Source: Streptomyces fuscichromogenes | GTDB lineage: Bacteria > Actinomycetota > Actinomycetes > Streptomycetales > Streptomycetaceae | Direction: 5' to 3' | DNA length: 64,000 bases | Assembly (NCBI RefSeq): GCF_014645815.1 | Contig: NZ_BMML01000004.1 | Span: 62,001 to 126,000 of the forward strand | Part shown: positions 7,986 to 39,433 of the stretch, piece by piece | How the letters are laid out: each line of letters begins with the position of its first letter | Numbering within the stretch: the stretch's first letter is position 1 | Made by a program: the position numbers and the translations under genes | Notes under the pieces: model-generated | The model's input: only the letters and a program-made list of their open reading frames with translations | What the model was told of the DNA's origin: nothing | Database searches by the model: none

Positions 7986-9506
7986 ATGACGGACTTCGCG
8001 ACCACATCGCACCGGCCGGCGGCGGTGACGCTCGCCCGCGTGCGGCTGGGGGCGGGCGGGCCGCCGGTCGCCGTGCGGGTGGCGGACGGCAGGGTCACCC
8101 ATGTCGTCCCGGGTGAGGGGGCCGTGGCACCCGCCGGAGCCGCCGTGGGGGAGCGGGTCCTCGATCTGGACGGGCGCGTGCTCCTGCCGGGCCTGTGGGA
8201 CGCCCATGTCCACCTCGCCGAGTGGGCGAGCGCGCGCCGTCGGCTCGACCTCTCCGGAACCGTCTCCGCCCGCGAGGCGGCCGACCGGGTGCGCGCGCAC
8301 GGCCGTACGGCGCCCGGCGCCCGGACGGTGCTGTTCGGATACGGCTTCCGGGACGGGCTGTGGGCCGACGCCCCGGACAAGCGGCTCCTCGACGCGGCCC
8401 TGCCGGACCGGCCGGTCGTCCTGGTCAGCGCCGACCTGCACGCCGTGTGGCTGAACTCCGCCTGCCTGACCCTCGTCGGCCGGGGTGACCATCCGACCGG
8501 ACTGGTCCGGGAGCAGGAGGGGCACGAGGTTCTCGCGGCCCTGCCCGAGGTGCCGGCCGACACGCTGGACGGCTGGGTCACCGACGCCTGCCGGGCCGCC
8601 GCCGCGCGCGGGGTCACCGGGGTCATCGACTTCCAGTACGGCGACACCGTGGGCGCCTGGGAGCGGCGCTCGGCGCGGTTCCCGCCCGCGATACGGGTGT
8701 CCGCCGCCGTCTACCCGAGCCACCTGGACGCGGCCGTGGCCCGCGGTCTGCGCACCGGGTCCGGGATCGGCGCGCCGGGCGGCCTGGTGCGGGTCGGCCC
8801 GCTCAAGCTCTTCACCGACGGCTCGCTCAACACCCGTACCGCGCTGTGCCGCGACCCCTACCCGGGCCTTGAGGGCACGGACGGCTCGCACGGCATCGAG
8901 CAGACGGCACCGCACGAGCTGGTGCGGCTCATGCGCCGGGCCGCCGCCCACGGCATCGAACCCGCGGTGCACGCCATCGGCGACCGGGCCAACACCGTCG
9001 CCCTGGACGCCTTCGAGGCCGTGCGCTGCCGCGGCCGGATCGAGCATGCGCAGCTGCTGAGCCCCGAAGACCTGCCGCGCTTCGCCGAGTTGGGGGTCAC
9101 GGCGGGGGTGCAGCCCCGGCACGCGACGGACGACCGTGACGTGGCGGACCGGTACTGGGCCGGACGCACCGGACGTGCCTTCGCCTACGCCGACCTGCTG
9201 GCCGCAGGGGCTCGGCTGGAGTTCGGCTCGGACGCCCCCGTCTCACCGCTGGACCCCTGGCTCGCCGTCGCGTCGGCCGTCGCCCGCACCGACGACGACC
9301 GCCCCGCCTGGCACCCGGAACAGCGCCTGCCGGTGCCGGACGCGTTGGCCGCGGCGGCCCGCGGGCGCCGGCTCATCAGGGTCGGGGACCCCGCGGACCT
9401 GGTGGTCGTGGACGTGGACCCGTCGACGGCCGACCCGGACGCGCTGCGCACGATGCCCGTGCACGCCACGATGACGGCCGGCCGCTGGACCCACGGGCCG
9501 TACTAG
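7986..9506 (+). CDS. Amidohydrolase family protein (YtcJ/amidohydrolase-3 type)
   Basis: A 506-residue metal-dependent hydrolase of the amidohydrolase superfamily. The metal-site pattern is intact: HVH (residues 74-76) after LLPGLWDA, the strand PLKLFTDGS, HAIGD, EHAQLL and the late Asp in FGSDAPVSP. The start has GAGGGAGG just upstream. It hydrolyses an unknown amide, formamide or ester; YtcJ-type proteins are seldom assigned. The nearby iron box and the facing siderophore genes suggest a role with the siderophore, for example deformylation or cleavage of the peptide after iron uptake, but this is inference. It converges on the N-hydroxylase gene across a strong hairpin. Confidence 0.85.
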   Translation: MTDFATTSHRPAAVTLARVRLGAGGPPVAVRVADGRVTHVVPGEGAVAPAGAAVGERVLDLDGRVLLPGLWDAHVHLAEWASARRRLDLSGTVSAREAADRVRAHGRTAPGARTVLFGYGFRDGLWADAPDKRLLDAALPDRPVVLVSADLHAVWLNSACLTLVGRGDHPTGLVREQEGHEVLAALPEVPADTLDGWVTDACRAAAARGVTGVIDFQYGDTVGAWERRSARFPPAIRVSAAVYPSHLDAAVARGLRTGSGIGAPGGLVRVGPLKLFTDGSLNTRTALCRDPYPGLEGTDGSHGIEQTAPHELVRLMRRAAAHGIEPAVHAIGDRANTVALDAFEAVRCRGRIEHAQLLSPEDLPRFAELGVTAGVQPRHATDDRDVADRYWAGRTGRAFAYADLLAAGARLEFGSDAPVSPLDPWLAVASAVARTDDDRPAWHPEQRLPVPDALAAAARGRRLIRVGDPADLVVVDVDPSTADPDALRTMPVHATMTAGRWTHGPY

Positions 9507-9546
9507 ACCGCCCGTCTCCGCGAGCCTCCCGCACGCCGTGCCGGGA

Positions 9547-9585
9547 CCCGTGTCCCGGACGGGACCGTACCGTCCGGGACACGGG
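9547..9585. terminator. Bidirectional hairpin terminator
   Basis: A perfect 16-bp inverted repeat (9547-9562 and 9570-9585, left arm CCCGTGTCCCGGACGG) with a 7-base loop, lying between the convergent amidohydrolase and N-hydroxylase genes. There is no U tract, as is usual for Streptomyces. Confidence 0.8.
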
Positions 9586-9641
9586 AGTGCGGGGTGGCGG
9601 GGCAGGGGCGGGGCGGCGGGGCGGCGCCGGGCGGCCGGGGG

Positions 9642-10967
9642 TCAGGCCGCCGTCGCCCGGTCGGTCAGCAGGGATCGGTGGATCTCCTGGGCGCGGACCG
9701 CCACGGTCGACAGCAGGGTGCTGGTGAGTCCGTGGGTGTGCTCGGTCCCGCCCTGGAGGTAGATGCCGGCCTCGACCTCCGGCACCGTCTCGACGCGGTG
9801 GTCCCGGCCGACCCGGATCGCGTCGCCGTCGTCCTTGAGGCACAGCTTGGCCGCGTCGCCCATGAGCGCGGTCAGGTCCCGGGGCCGGTAGCCGGTGGCG
9901 AGCACCAGGATGTCGGCGGGCAGCGTCTGCTGTTCGCCGGTGGGCAGGAACTCGACGGTGATGTCGAGACCGCCGTCGGCGCCGTCCGCGATGTCGCGGA
10001 CACGGGAGACGTTGAGGAAGCGCAGCCGCTCCCGCCCCGCCACCTTCTCGCGGTACGTGGTGGCGTACAGCGACTCGATCAGATCCATGTCGACGACCGA
10101 GTAGTTGGTGGACCGGTGGTAGTCCAGCAGGGACTGCTTGACCGCCGACGGCGCGGAGAAGTAGACGTCGACCGCCTCGGGATCGAAGATCCGGTTGGCG
10201 AACGGGCTGTCGTCGGCGGGCGTGTAGCCGTACTTGGCGAAGACCGAGCAGACCTCGGCGTCCGGGAACGTACGGTGCAGGTAGTCCACCGTCTCCGCGG
10301 CGCTCTGCCCGGCACCCAGGACGACCGCCCGCCGCACCGGCGCGCCTGTCGCGGCCAGTTGCTCGGCCCGTGGGATCAACTCGCTGTTGTGCCAGACACG
10401 TTCGGCGAGTTCGAGCCCCGGCGGCACGTGCGGCTCCAGCCCCATGGCGACGCTGATGTTGCGTGTGCGGTGCGTCACGGTCGCCTCCGGGCGGGCCGTG
10501 TCCCGGCAGGTGACGTCGAAGTGCGTGACCCGGCCGTCGTCGTCCCGCACCGGGTCCACCGCGACCACCTCGCTGCCGTACGACACCTGGTGCGCGACCC
10601 GTGCCGCCGCCCACTCGAAGTACTCGTGGAACTCCATCCGCAGCGGGAAGAGGGTCTTCTGGTTCAGGAAGTCGATCAGTCTGCCCTGTTCACGCAGGAA
10701 GCAGAGGAAGCTGTAGTCGCTGGTCGGGTTGCGCAGAGTGACGAGGTCCTTGAGGAAGGAGACCTGCATCGTGGCGTCGTCGATCAGCATGCCCCGGTGC
10801 CAGCCGAACCGCGGCTGCCGTTCCAGGAACAGGGCGTTGAGACGGCTGTCCGCCGCGAGGCCCGCGTTGTGCTCCTCAACCGCTATGGACAGAGCGAGAT
10901 TTGACGGGCCGAAACCGATTCCGATGATGTCGTGGACGACGTCGGAACCCATGACCGGTGATTTCAC
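9642..10967 (-). CDS. L-ornithine N5-monooxygenase (CchB/SidA family)
   Basis: FAD- and NADPH-dependent hydroxylase that makes N5-hydroxyornithine for the NRPS. Motifs: FAD site GIGFGPSNLALS, substrate/FAD region FLKDLVTLRNPTS, NADPH site VLGAGQSAAE, and the late LATGYRP motif, all in family order over about 440 residues. The start is not settled: a GTG at 10967 follows GGGAGG by ten bases and is preferred; ATG 10952 and ATG 10997 (which abuts the iron box and lacks a ribosome site) are alternatives. It is divergent from the formyltransferase gene across a shared iron box, as expected for coregulated hydroxamate genes. Confidence 0.93.
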   Translation of the reverse strand: MKSPVMGSDVVHDIIGIGFGPSNLALSIAVEEHNAGLAADSRLNALFLERQPRFGWHRGMLIDDATMQVSFLKDLVTLRNPTSDYSFLCFLREQGRLIDFLNQKTLFPLRMEFHEYFEWAAARVAHQVSYGSEVVAVDPVRDDDGRVTHFDVTCRDTARPEATVTHRTRNISVAMGLEPHVPPGLELAERVWHNSELIPRAEQLAATGAPVRRAVVLGAGQSAAETVDYLHRTFPDAEVCSVFAKYGYTPADDSPFANRIFDPEAVDVYFSAPSAVKQSLLDYHRSTNYSVVDMDLIESLYATTYREKVAGRERLRFLNVSRVRDIADGADGGLDITVEFLPTGEQQTLPADILVLATGYRPRDLTALMGDAAKLCLKDDGDAIRVGRDHRVETVPEVEAGIYLQGGTEHTHGLTSTLLSTVAVRAQEIHRSLLTDRATAA

Positions 10968-11003
10968 CTTTGCATCGCCTCCCTCAGGCAGACCCATGCT
11001 AGA

Positions 11004-11022
11004 TAAGGTAAGGCTTACCTAG
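11004..11022. promoter_or_regulatory. Iron box between divergent hydroxylase and formyltransferase
   Basis: TAAGGTAAGGCTTACCTAG, a near-palindrome matching the iron box consensus at 15 of 19 positions (the mismatches are mostly A/T swaps). It is placed to repress both divergent genes, which supply the modified ornithine. Confidence 0.85.
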
Positions 11023-11051
11023 CAATGGAGTCAGTGAAGGGAAGGACCGTC

Positions 11052-12005
11052 ATGCGGGTCGTCATGCTCGGCTACCAGACCTGGGGTCACCGCACGCTTC
11101 AGGCGTTGCTGGACTCCGATCACGAGGTGGTCCTCGTCGTCACCCACCCGAGGAGCGAGCACGCCTACGAGAAGATCTGGGACGACAACGTCGCCGAACT
11201 GGCCGAGAAGCACGACGTCCCGGTGCTCCTGCGCAACCGCCCCGACGACGCCGAACTCCTCGCCGCCGTAAGGGAGTCCCGGCCGGACATCATCGTCGCC
11301 AACAACTGGCGGACCTGGCTGCCCCCGGAGCTGTTCGACCTGCCCCCGCACGGCACCCTGAACATCCACGACTCGCTGCTGCCGGCCTACGCCGGGTTCT
11401 CGCCGATCATCTGGGCGCTGATCAACGGCGAGGAGCGGGTCGGGGTGACCGCGCACCGCATGAACGCCGAACTCGACGCCGGAGACGTCCTGGTGCAGCG
11501 CTCGGTGCCGGTCGGGCCCACCGACACGGCCACCGACCTGTTCCACCGGACCGTCGGCCTGATCGCGCCGATCGTGCGCGAGTCGCTCGACCTGATCGCC
11601 GCCGGCCGGGACGCCGGCCAGTGGGTGCCGCAGGACCGCGGCCGCGCCAGTTTCTTCCACAAGCGGTCCCTGGAGGACAGCCGTATCGACTGGACCTGGC
11701 CCGCGGAGCGTCTGGAGCGCCTGGTACGGGCCCAGTCGGACCCGTACCCGAACGCCTACGCCTTCCACCGCGGCGAGCGGCTCAGGATCGTCTCCGCCGC
11801 CGTCTCCGAGGGGCGCTACGGCGGCACCCCGGGCCGGATCTTCATCCGCGAGGGCGACGGCGTGGTCGTCGTGGCGGGCCCCGACGCGCACACGGGGCGC
11901 TGCCGGGGGCTGTCGGTCCGGCGGGTGCGCACGGACGACGGCACGGAGCACGCGGCGGCGGACTACTTCCGCACCATGGGGGGCTACTTGACGTCCCGTC
12001 CCTGA
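11052..12005 (+). CDS. N5-hydroxyornithine formyltransferase (CchA-like, Fmt family)
   Basis: A 317-residue formyltransferase of the methionyl-tRNA formyltransferase fold, predicted to transfer formyl from N10-formyltetrahydrofolate to N5-hydroxyornithine. The catalytic triad is visible: Asn104 and His106 in NIHDSLLPAYAG and Asp141 in LDAGD; the C-terminal OB-like half follows. The start at 11052 (MRVVMLGYQTWGH) is chosen over an in-frame ATG at 11025 because it has GGGAAGGA just upstream and the family begins at this point. Its pairing with the N-hydroxylase mirrors cchA/cchB of coelichelin clusters. Confidence 0.92.
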   Translation: MRVVMLGYQTWGHRTLQALLDSDHEVVLVVTHPRSEHAYEKIWDDNVAELAEKHDVPVLLRNRPDDAELLAAVRESRPDIIVANNWRTWLPPELFDLPPHGTLNIHDSLLPAYAGFSPIIWALINGEERVGVTAHRMNAELDAGDVLVQRSVPVGPTDTATDLFHRTVGLIAPIVRESLDLIAAGRDAGQWVPQDRGRASFFHKRSLEDSRIDWTWPAERLERLVRAQSDPYPNAYAFHRGERLRIVSAAVSEGRYGGTPGRIFIREGDGVVVVAGPDAHTGRCRGLSVRRVRTDDGTEHAAADYFRTMGGYLTSRP

Positions 12006-12368
12006 GCCGGCACCCGCCGCCGAGGCGACATCCCGAGCGGCTCCGGCACCGACCGGGGCCGCACCACCGGCCACCCACGACCACACCGGGACACCCGCCC
12101 ACACAACCTCCCCGACCACCAAGCCGCCACCACCGCCCCGGCTTCGCCCTCCCCGGATGCGGCCCCGGCGTTGCTTCCTGTGGCGGTGGCGGTGGCGGTG
12201 GTGGTGGCGGTGGTGGCTGTGGCTGCGGTCTCGGCCTTGCCCCCTCCGGGGTGGTCCCGGCCCTGCCGCTCCGGCGGCGCACCCGGCGGTGCTTTCGTCT
12301 GCGGGCCCGGCCGTCGCCCTGTTCGTGCTCCCGGCGGTGGTCCCGGTCGCCTCCCCCCGGGAGGGCGT
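12006..12368. other. Gene-free stretch with GGC/GGT simple repeat
   Basis: Between the convergent formyltransferase and FecE-type ATPase genes. It contains a Pro/His-codon-like CCAC-rich part and a (GGCGGT)n tract at about 12181-12225. Open frames across it are low-complexity translations of the repeats. No clear hairpin or gene seen. Confidence 0.6.
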
Positions 12369-13256
<888 letters not shown>

Positions 13257-13260
13257 GGGA

Positions 13261-14376
13261 TCAGCCTCCAGATCCCGCGCGGTTGGCGCGGACGAGCAGC
13301 CACAGCAGGACCGGCGCGCCGAGGGCGCCGGTGACGATCCCGACCGGCAGTTCCGTCCCGGGGACCGCCTCGCGGGCGAGGAGGTCGGCGCCGAGGACGA
13401 CGAACGCGCCGGTGAGACCGGAGACGAGCGGGGGCGGTGCCGAGGTGCCGGCCAGCCGCAGCGCGATCTGCGGGCAGGCCAGGGCCACGAAGGCCACCGG
13501 TCCGGCCGCCGCCGTGCCGAAGGCGACCAGGCCCACCCCGGTCAGCAGCAGCGCCAGCCGGACCGGCTGGACGGGGGTGCCGAGCCCGGCGGCCACGTCG
13601 TCGCCGAGCTGGAGCGTGCGCATCCAGCGGCCCAGGCCCAGGGTGACGGGCAGCAGCACGGCGAGGGCGATCGCCAGCGAGTCCACCTGGCCCCAGGTAC
13701 GGCCGTTGAGGTTGCCGACCAGCCAGCCGAGCGCCTCCTCGGCCTGGAACCGGTTGCCCCGTGCCACCAGGAAGTCGGTGGCGCTGGTGCAGATCCACGA
13801 GACGCCGATGCCGACGAGGATGATGCGGTAGCCGGTGGCTCCGCCCTTCCAGGCCAGCGCGTACACGAGCAGCGCGGTCGCCAGGGCGCCGATCAGCCCG
13901 ACGGTGGACAGCCCGAGCCCGTCGGCGAAGCCGAGCACCACCGCGGCCACCACCGCCGTACCGGCGCCCTCGGTCAGCCCGATCATGTCGGGGCTGGCCA
14001 GCGGATTGCGGGTCATCGTCTGGAACACCGCCCCGGAGACCCCGAAGGCGAGGCCGACCAGGAGGCCGGTGAGGGCGCGGGGCAGCCGCAGGTCCCGTAC
14101 GACGACGAGCGTCCCGGGGTCGCCGACACCGAACAGGGCCTTGACCACGCCGGGCAGGCTCACCGGGTAGTCGCCGATGGCCAGGCCCCAGCAGAACAGC
14201 GCGAACGCGCCCACGCCGACCAGGACTCCGGTCAGCACCAGGCGCGGCCGCAGCATGCCGGAGACCGGGGGTACGGCCAGCCGGAACGGCCGGTCGCGCA
14301 GCGCGCCGCGGGCGGGCCGCCCGCTCCGGCCGGACCGGGCCGGAGCGACGGGGGACGACTGTGCGGGCACGCTCAC
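13261..14376 (-). CDS. Ferric-siderophore ABC transporter permease (FecD/FhuB-like)
   Basis: A 371-residue inner-membrane permease of the FecCD family with about nine or ten hydrophobic segments after a 45-residue basic N-terminus. Family motifs: [24 protein letters not shown] and the ATPase-coupling [10 protein letters not shown] and [17 protein letters not shown]. The start is the GTG at 14376, which shares GTGA with the stop of the upstream permease; a second GTG two codons later is possible. It forms the heteromeric channel with the upstream paralogue. Confidence 0.93.
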   Translation of the reverse strand: MSVPAQSSPVAPARSGRSGRPARGALRDRPFRLAVPPVSGMLRPRLVLTGVLVGVGAFALFCWGLAIGDYPVSLPGVVKALFGVGDPGTLVVVRDLRLPRALTGLLVGLAFGVSGAVFQTMTRNPLASPDMIGLTEGAGTAVVAAVVLGFADGLGLSTVGLIGALATALLVYALAWKGGATGYRIILVGIGVSWICTSATDFLVARGNRFQAEEALGWLVGNLNGRTWGQVDSLAIALAVLLPVTLGLGRWMRTLQLGDDVAAGLGTPVQPVRLALLLTGVGLVAFGTAAAGPVAFVALACPQIALRLAGTSAPPPLVSGLTGAFVVLGADLLAREAVPGTELPVGIVTGALGAPVLLWLLVRANRAGSGG

Positions 14377-15398
14377 ACCTCCGCGAGTTTCCGGCGGCGG
14401 ACCAGGGCGATGAAGAACGGGCCGCCGAGAAAGGCGACCAGGACGCCGGCCTGGATCTCGGTGGGCCGGGCCACCATGCGGCCCACGATGTCGGCGGACA
14501 GCAGCAGGACCGGCGCCAGCGCGGCGGACAGCGGCAGCAGCCAGCGGTGGTCGGGGCCGATGCCGGCGGACTGGGCGAGCAGCCGGGCGATGTGCGGGAC
14601 GACCAGGCCGAGGAAGACCACCGGACCGATGACGGCGACCGAGGCGCCGGTCAGCAGCACGATCGCGGTCACCCCCTGGAGCCGTACCAGACCCAGCCGT
14701 CGGCCCAGCGAGGCGGCCACGTCGTCGCCGAGCGCCAGGCTGTTCAGGGCCGGGGCGCAGGACAGGGCGAGGACGGCGCCGACCGCGAGGAACGGCAGGA
14801 TGCGCACCAGGTCGCCGGAGTCCTGGTCGGCCAGGGTGCCGGCGGACCAGAAGCGGTAACGGTCCAGCGCGTCCTGGTCGGTGAGCACCACGGCACTGGT
14901 CAGCGACGACAGCAGCGAGGTGACGGCCACTCCGGCGAGCGCCAGCTTCACCGGGGTCGCCCCGGAGCGGCCCAGCCGTCCGAGGAAGAAGACCAGGACA
15001 CTCGCGGCGAGCGCCCCGGCGAACGCGAACCATACATAGCCGTACAGCGATCCGACCCCGAACACCGCGACCGACACGACGATCGCGAAGGAGGCGCCCG
15101 CGCTCACCCCGAGGATGCCGGGGTCGGCAAGGGGGTTGCGGGTCAGGGCCTGCATCAGCGCGCCGGACATGCCGAGCGCGGCGCCCGTGGTCAGGCCGAG
15201 CAGGGTCCGGGGGATGCGCACCGACCAGATCACGTTGTCGACGAGTCGGCTCGGCGGATGCCCGAGGACCGAGCGCACCACCTGGTCGAGCGGGACGCTC
15301 AACGCGCCCAGCGCCACCGAGAGAAGGGACAGGAGGACCAGGAGGGCGACGATCAGTGTCACCAGCACCGTGGTGCGAAGCCTTCTGCCTGAAGCCAC
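14373..15398 (-). CDS. Ferric-siderophore ABC transporter permease (FecC/FhuB-like)
   Basis: A 341-residue FecCD-family permease, first gene of the importer operon. Motifs: SGALMQALTRNPLADPGILGVSAGA, SLGRRLGLVRL and GPVVFLGLVVPHIARLL. The start ATG at 15398 lies about 55 bases below an iron box. The four-base overlap with the next permease shows coupling. The substrate-binding lipoprotein is not in this operon but at 38282-39355 on the far side of the NRPS gene. Confidence 0.94.
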   Translation of the reverse strand: MASGRRLRTTVLVTLIVALLVLLSLLSVALGALSVPLDQVVRSVLGHPPSRLVDNVIWSVRIPRTLLGLTTGAALGMSGALMQALTRNPLADPGILGVSAGASFAIVVSVAVFGVGSLYGYVWFAFAGALAASVLVFFLGRLGRSGATPVKLALAGVAVTSLLSSLTSAVVLTDQDALDRYRFWSAGTLADQDSGDLVRILPFLAVGAVLALSCAPALNSLALGDDVAASLGRRLGLVRLQGVTAIVLLTGASVAVIGPVVFLGLVVPHIARLLAQSAGIGPDHRWLLPLSAALAPVLLLSADIVGRMVARPTEIQAGVLVAFLGGPFFIALVRRRKLAEV

Positions 15399-15451
15399 TT
15401 GCCGGTCTCCATGCCGTCGTCCGGTGGACCGCGAACAGTCCTGATAGCAGG

Positions 15452-15470
15452 TTAGGTGAGCATAACCTCA
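15452..15470. promoter_or_regulatory. Iron box upstream of importer operon
   Basis: On the minus strand the site reads TGAGGTTATGCTCACCTAA, 17 of 19 positions of the Streptomyces iron box, the best match in the window. It sits in the divergent gap between the FecCDE operon and the NRPS, nearer the importer. Confidence 0.88.
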
Positions 15471-15514
15471 GCTGCTGTGACTTGGGCCGCTGAAGTCGGA
15501 TTGACCCTGTTGAG

Positions 15515-15533
15515 TTAGGCAATCCTTACCTTA
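15515..15533. promoter_or_regulatory. Iron box upstream of the NRPS gene
   Basis: TTAGGCAATCCTTACCTTA; its reverse complement matches the iron box consensus at 14 of 19 positions with both outer half-sites (TTAGG and CCTTA) kept. It lies about 60 bp upstream of the NRPS start, a second operator in the same divergent promoter region. Confidence 0.7.
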
Positions 15534-15594
15534 CTATGCGAGCGGTCGCGGCTCCGCTGAGCCGTTCCACACCTATGGGGAGGCACGGACAGCT

Positions 15595-37947
<22,353 letters not shown>

Positions 37948-38010
37948 CCGTCCGCACCCACCGAACAGACCGCACCCACCGAACAGACCGAAAGGCAAGG
38001 ACCCGCTGAC

Positions 38011-38214
38011 ATGAGCAACCCGTTCGAGAATCCCGACGGCGTCTACTCCGTCCTCGTCAACGACGAGGGCCAGTACAGCCTGTGGCCCGACTTCGTGGAC
38101 GTACCGGCCGGCTGGACGGTCGCCCACGGCCCGGCGCCCCGGCAGGAGTGCCTGGACCACATCGAGACGCACTGGACGGACATGCGGCCCAAGAGCCTGG
38201 TCGAGGGCTCCTGA
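38011..38214 (+). CDS. MbtH-like NRPS chaperone
   Basis: A 67-residue protein with the whole MbtH signature: [25 protein letters not shown] and a terminal [11 protein letters not shown]. MbtH-like proteins bind adenylation domains and are needed for their folding or activity. It starts 63 bases after the NRPS stop with an AAGGACC ribosome site and is surely cotranscribed with it. A strong hairpin follows. Confidence 0.96.
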   Translation: MSNPFENPDGVYSVLVNDEGQYSLWPDFVDVPAGWTVAHGPAPRQECLDHIETHWTDMRPKSLVEGS

Positions 38215-38225
38215 CGGACGCGACG

Positions 38226-38270
38226 GGAAAGGGGGGTGGCCCGGTGTCGAACCGGGCCACCCCCCTTTCC
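38226..38270. terminator. Perfect 20-bp stem hairpin terminator
   Basis: Arms 38226-38245 and 38251-38270 are exact complements (left arm GGAAAGGGGGGTGGCCCGGT) around a 5-base loop. It separates the NRPS-mbtH unit from the convergent binding-protein gene and should act in both directions; the CCCCTTTCC arm gives a short T run on the plus strand. Confidence 0.88.
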
Positions 38271-38281
38271 CCTTCCCGCGT

Positions 38282-39355
38282 TCAGGACGCCGGCTGGGTC
38301 ACCTTCGTCGACGCCTTGCCGTCCACCGCCGCCGCCAGCTGCGGGACCAGGCGGTCCAGGACGTAGGGGATGCTCAGCACGGTCGACAGGGACACCGCGT
38401 TGCCGTAGTCGCTGGTCTCCTTGACGAAGACCTCGCGGCCCTGCTTCACCACGTTCAGGTCCGCGTAGACCTTGTCGCTGTGCAGCTTGGTGACCGCCGA
38501 GGTGGTGTCCGGCACGATCCAGACGTCCACGTCCTGGTCGAGCAGGTCGAAGCGCTCCTTGCTGATGTTGGCGCCGAACTGGTCCCCGATCACCTTGTCG
38601 AGGTCCTTCGGCAGCGAGAACCCGAGGTCGGACAGGAGCCGGGACCGCGGGTCCTCGCTGCCGTAGACGAACGTGCCCTCGTACGGCGTCGCCATGACCG
38701 CCGTTGCCCCAGTGAAATCGGGGTTGGCCTTCTTGGCCGCGGCGAACTTGGCCTCGACACCCGAGACCAGGGACTTCGCCTCGTCCGCCTTGCCGAGCGC
38801 CTGCCCGATCTCCTCGGTCTGCTGCTGCCACGGCACGCCGTAGTCGTTGTACTGCTTCGGCTGCGCCACGACCGGCGCGAACTTCGACAGGCTCTCGTAC
38901 TGGGCCTTGGTCAGACCCGAGTACACGGCGAGGATCAGGTCCGGCCTGAGCGCGGCGATCTTCTCCACCTGGGGGCCGGTGCCGGTGTCCTTCAGGACGG
39001 TGGGCGCGGCCGCGCTGCCCAGCTTGTCCTGGGCCCAGGGGCCGACGGCGCCCTTGTAGCCGCCCAGCCACTCGGTCGTGCCGACCGGGACCTTGCCGAG
39101 GGCCAGGACGGCGTCCTGGTCGGTGAGGCCGACCGTCACGATCCGCTGGGGCTCGGACTTGATGGTCGTACTGCCGAACTTGTGGGCGATCGTCACGGGG
39201 AACGCGTCGGCGGTCGAGCCCTTCGCCGCGGACGAGGACGACGAGCCGGAGTCGTTGTCGGAGTCGGAGGTGCCGCAGGCGACCGCCGTCGCCGTGAGCA
39301 GGAGTACGGAGGCGAGCAGGCCGGTGAGCCTGGACACTCTGGTGGCGCGGGGCAT
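38282..39355 (-). CDS. Ferric-siderophore ABC transporter substrate-binding lipoprotein
   Basis: A 357-residue lipoprotein: basic N-terminus, hydrophobic segment LLASVLLLTATAVAC with the lipobox Cys at about residue 27, then a Ser/Asp-rich linker and a FhuD/FepB-type type III binding fold (PQRIVTVGLTDQDAVLALGKVPVG ... IAALRPDLILAVYSG ... YVLDRLVPQLAAAV). It would sit on the outer face of the membrane and feed the ferric siderophore to the FecCDE-type permease. It is the last gene of a minus-strand unit after the ABC exporter pair, with a 78-base gap that shows GGCTGTTCTC direct repeats but no iron box of its own. Confidence 0.94.
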   Translation of the reverse strand: MPRATRVSRLTGLLASVLLLTATAVACGTSDSDNDSGSSSSSAAKGSTADAFPVTIAHKFGSTTIKSEPQRIVTVGLTDQDAVLALGKVPVGTTEWLGGYKGAVGPWAQDKLGSAAAPTVLKDTGTGPQVEKIAALRPDLILAVYSGLTKAQYESLSKFAPVVAQPKQYNDYGVPWQQQTEEIGQALGKADEAKSLVSGVEAKFAAAKKANPDFTGATAVMATPYEGTFVYGSEDPRSRLLSDLGFSLPKDLDKVIGDQFGANISKERFDLLDQDVDVWIVPDTTSAVTKLHSDKVYADLNVVKQGREVFVKETSDYGNAVSLSTVLSIPYVLDRLVPQLAAAVDGKASTKVTQPAS

Positions 39356-39433
39356 CGGCTGATCCTTCTGTTCTTGGCCGTTCTCGGCTGTTCTCGGCTG
39401 TTCTCGGCGATGGGGCCTGCGGGGGGCTCGGGT

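Noticed and set aside
11025..11051. Upstream ATG for the formyltransferase
   Set aside because: It lies three bases after the iron box, has no ribosome site and adds nine residues not seen in the family; the ATG at 11052 has GGGAAGGA.
12181..12225. Gly-rich coding possibility over the GGC/GGT tract
   Set aside because: Simple repeat between convergent genes; no start with ribosome site and no family resemblance.
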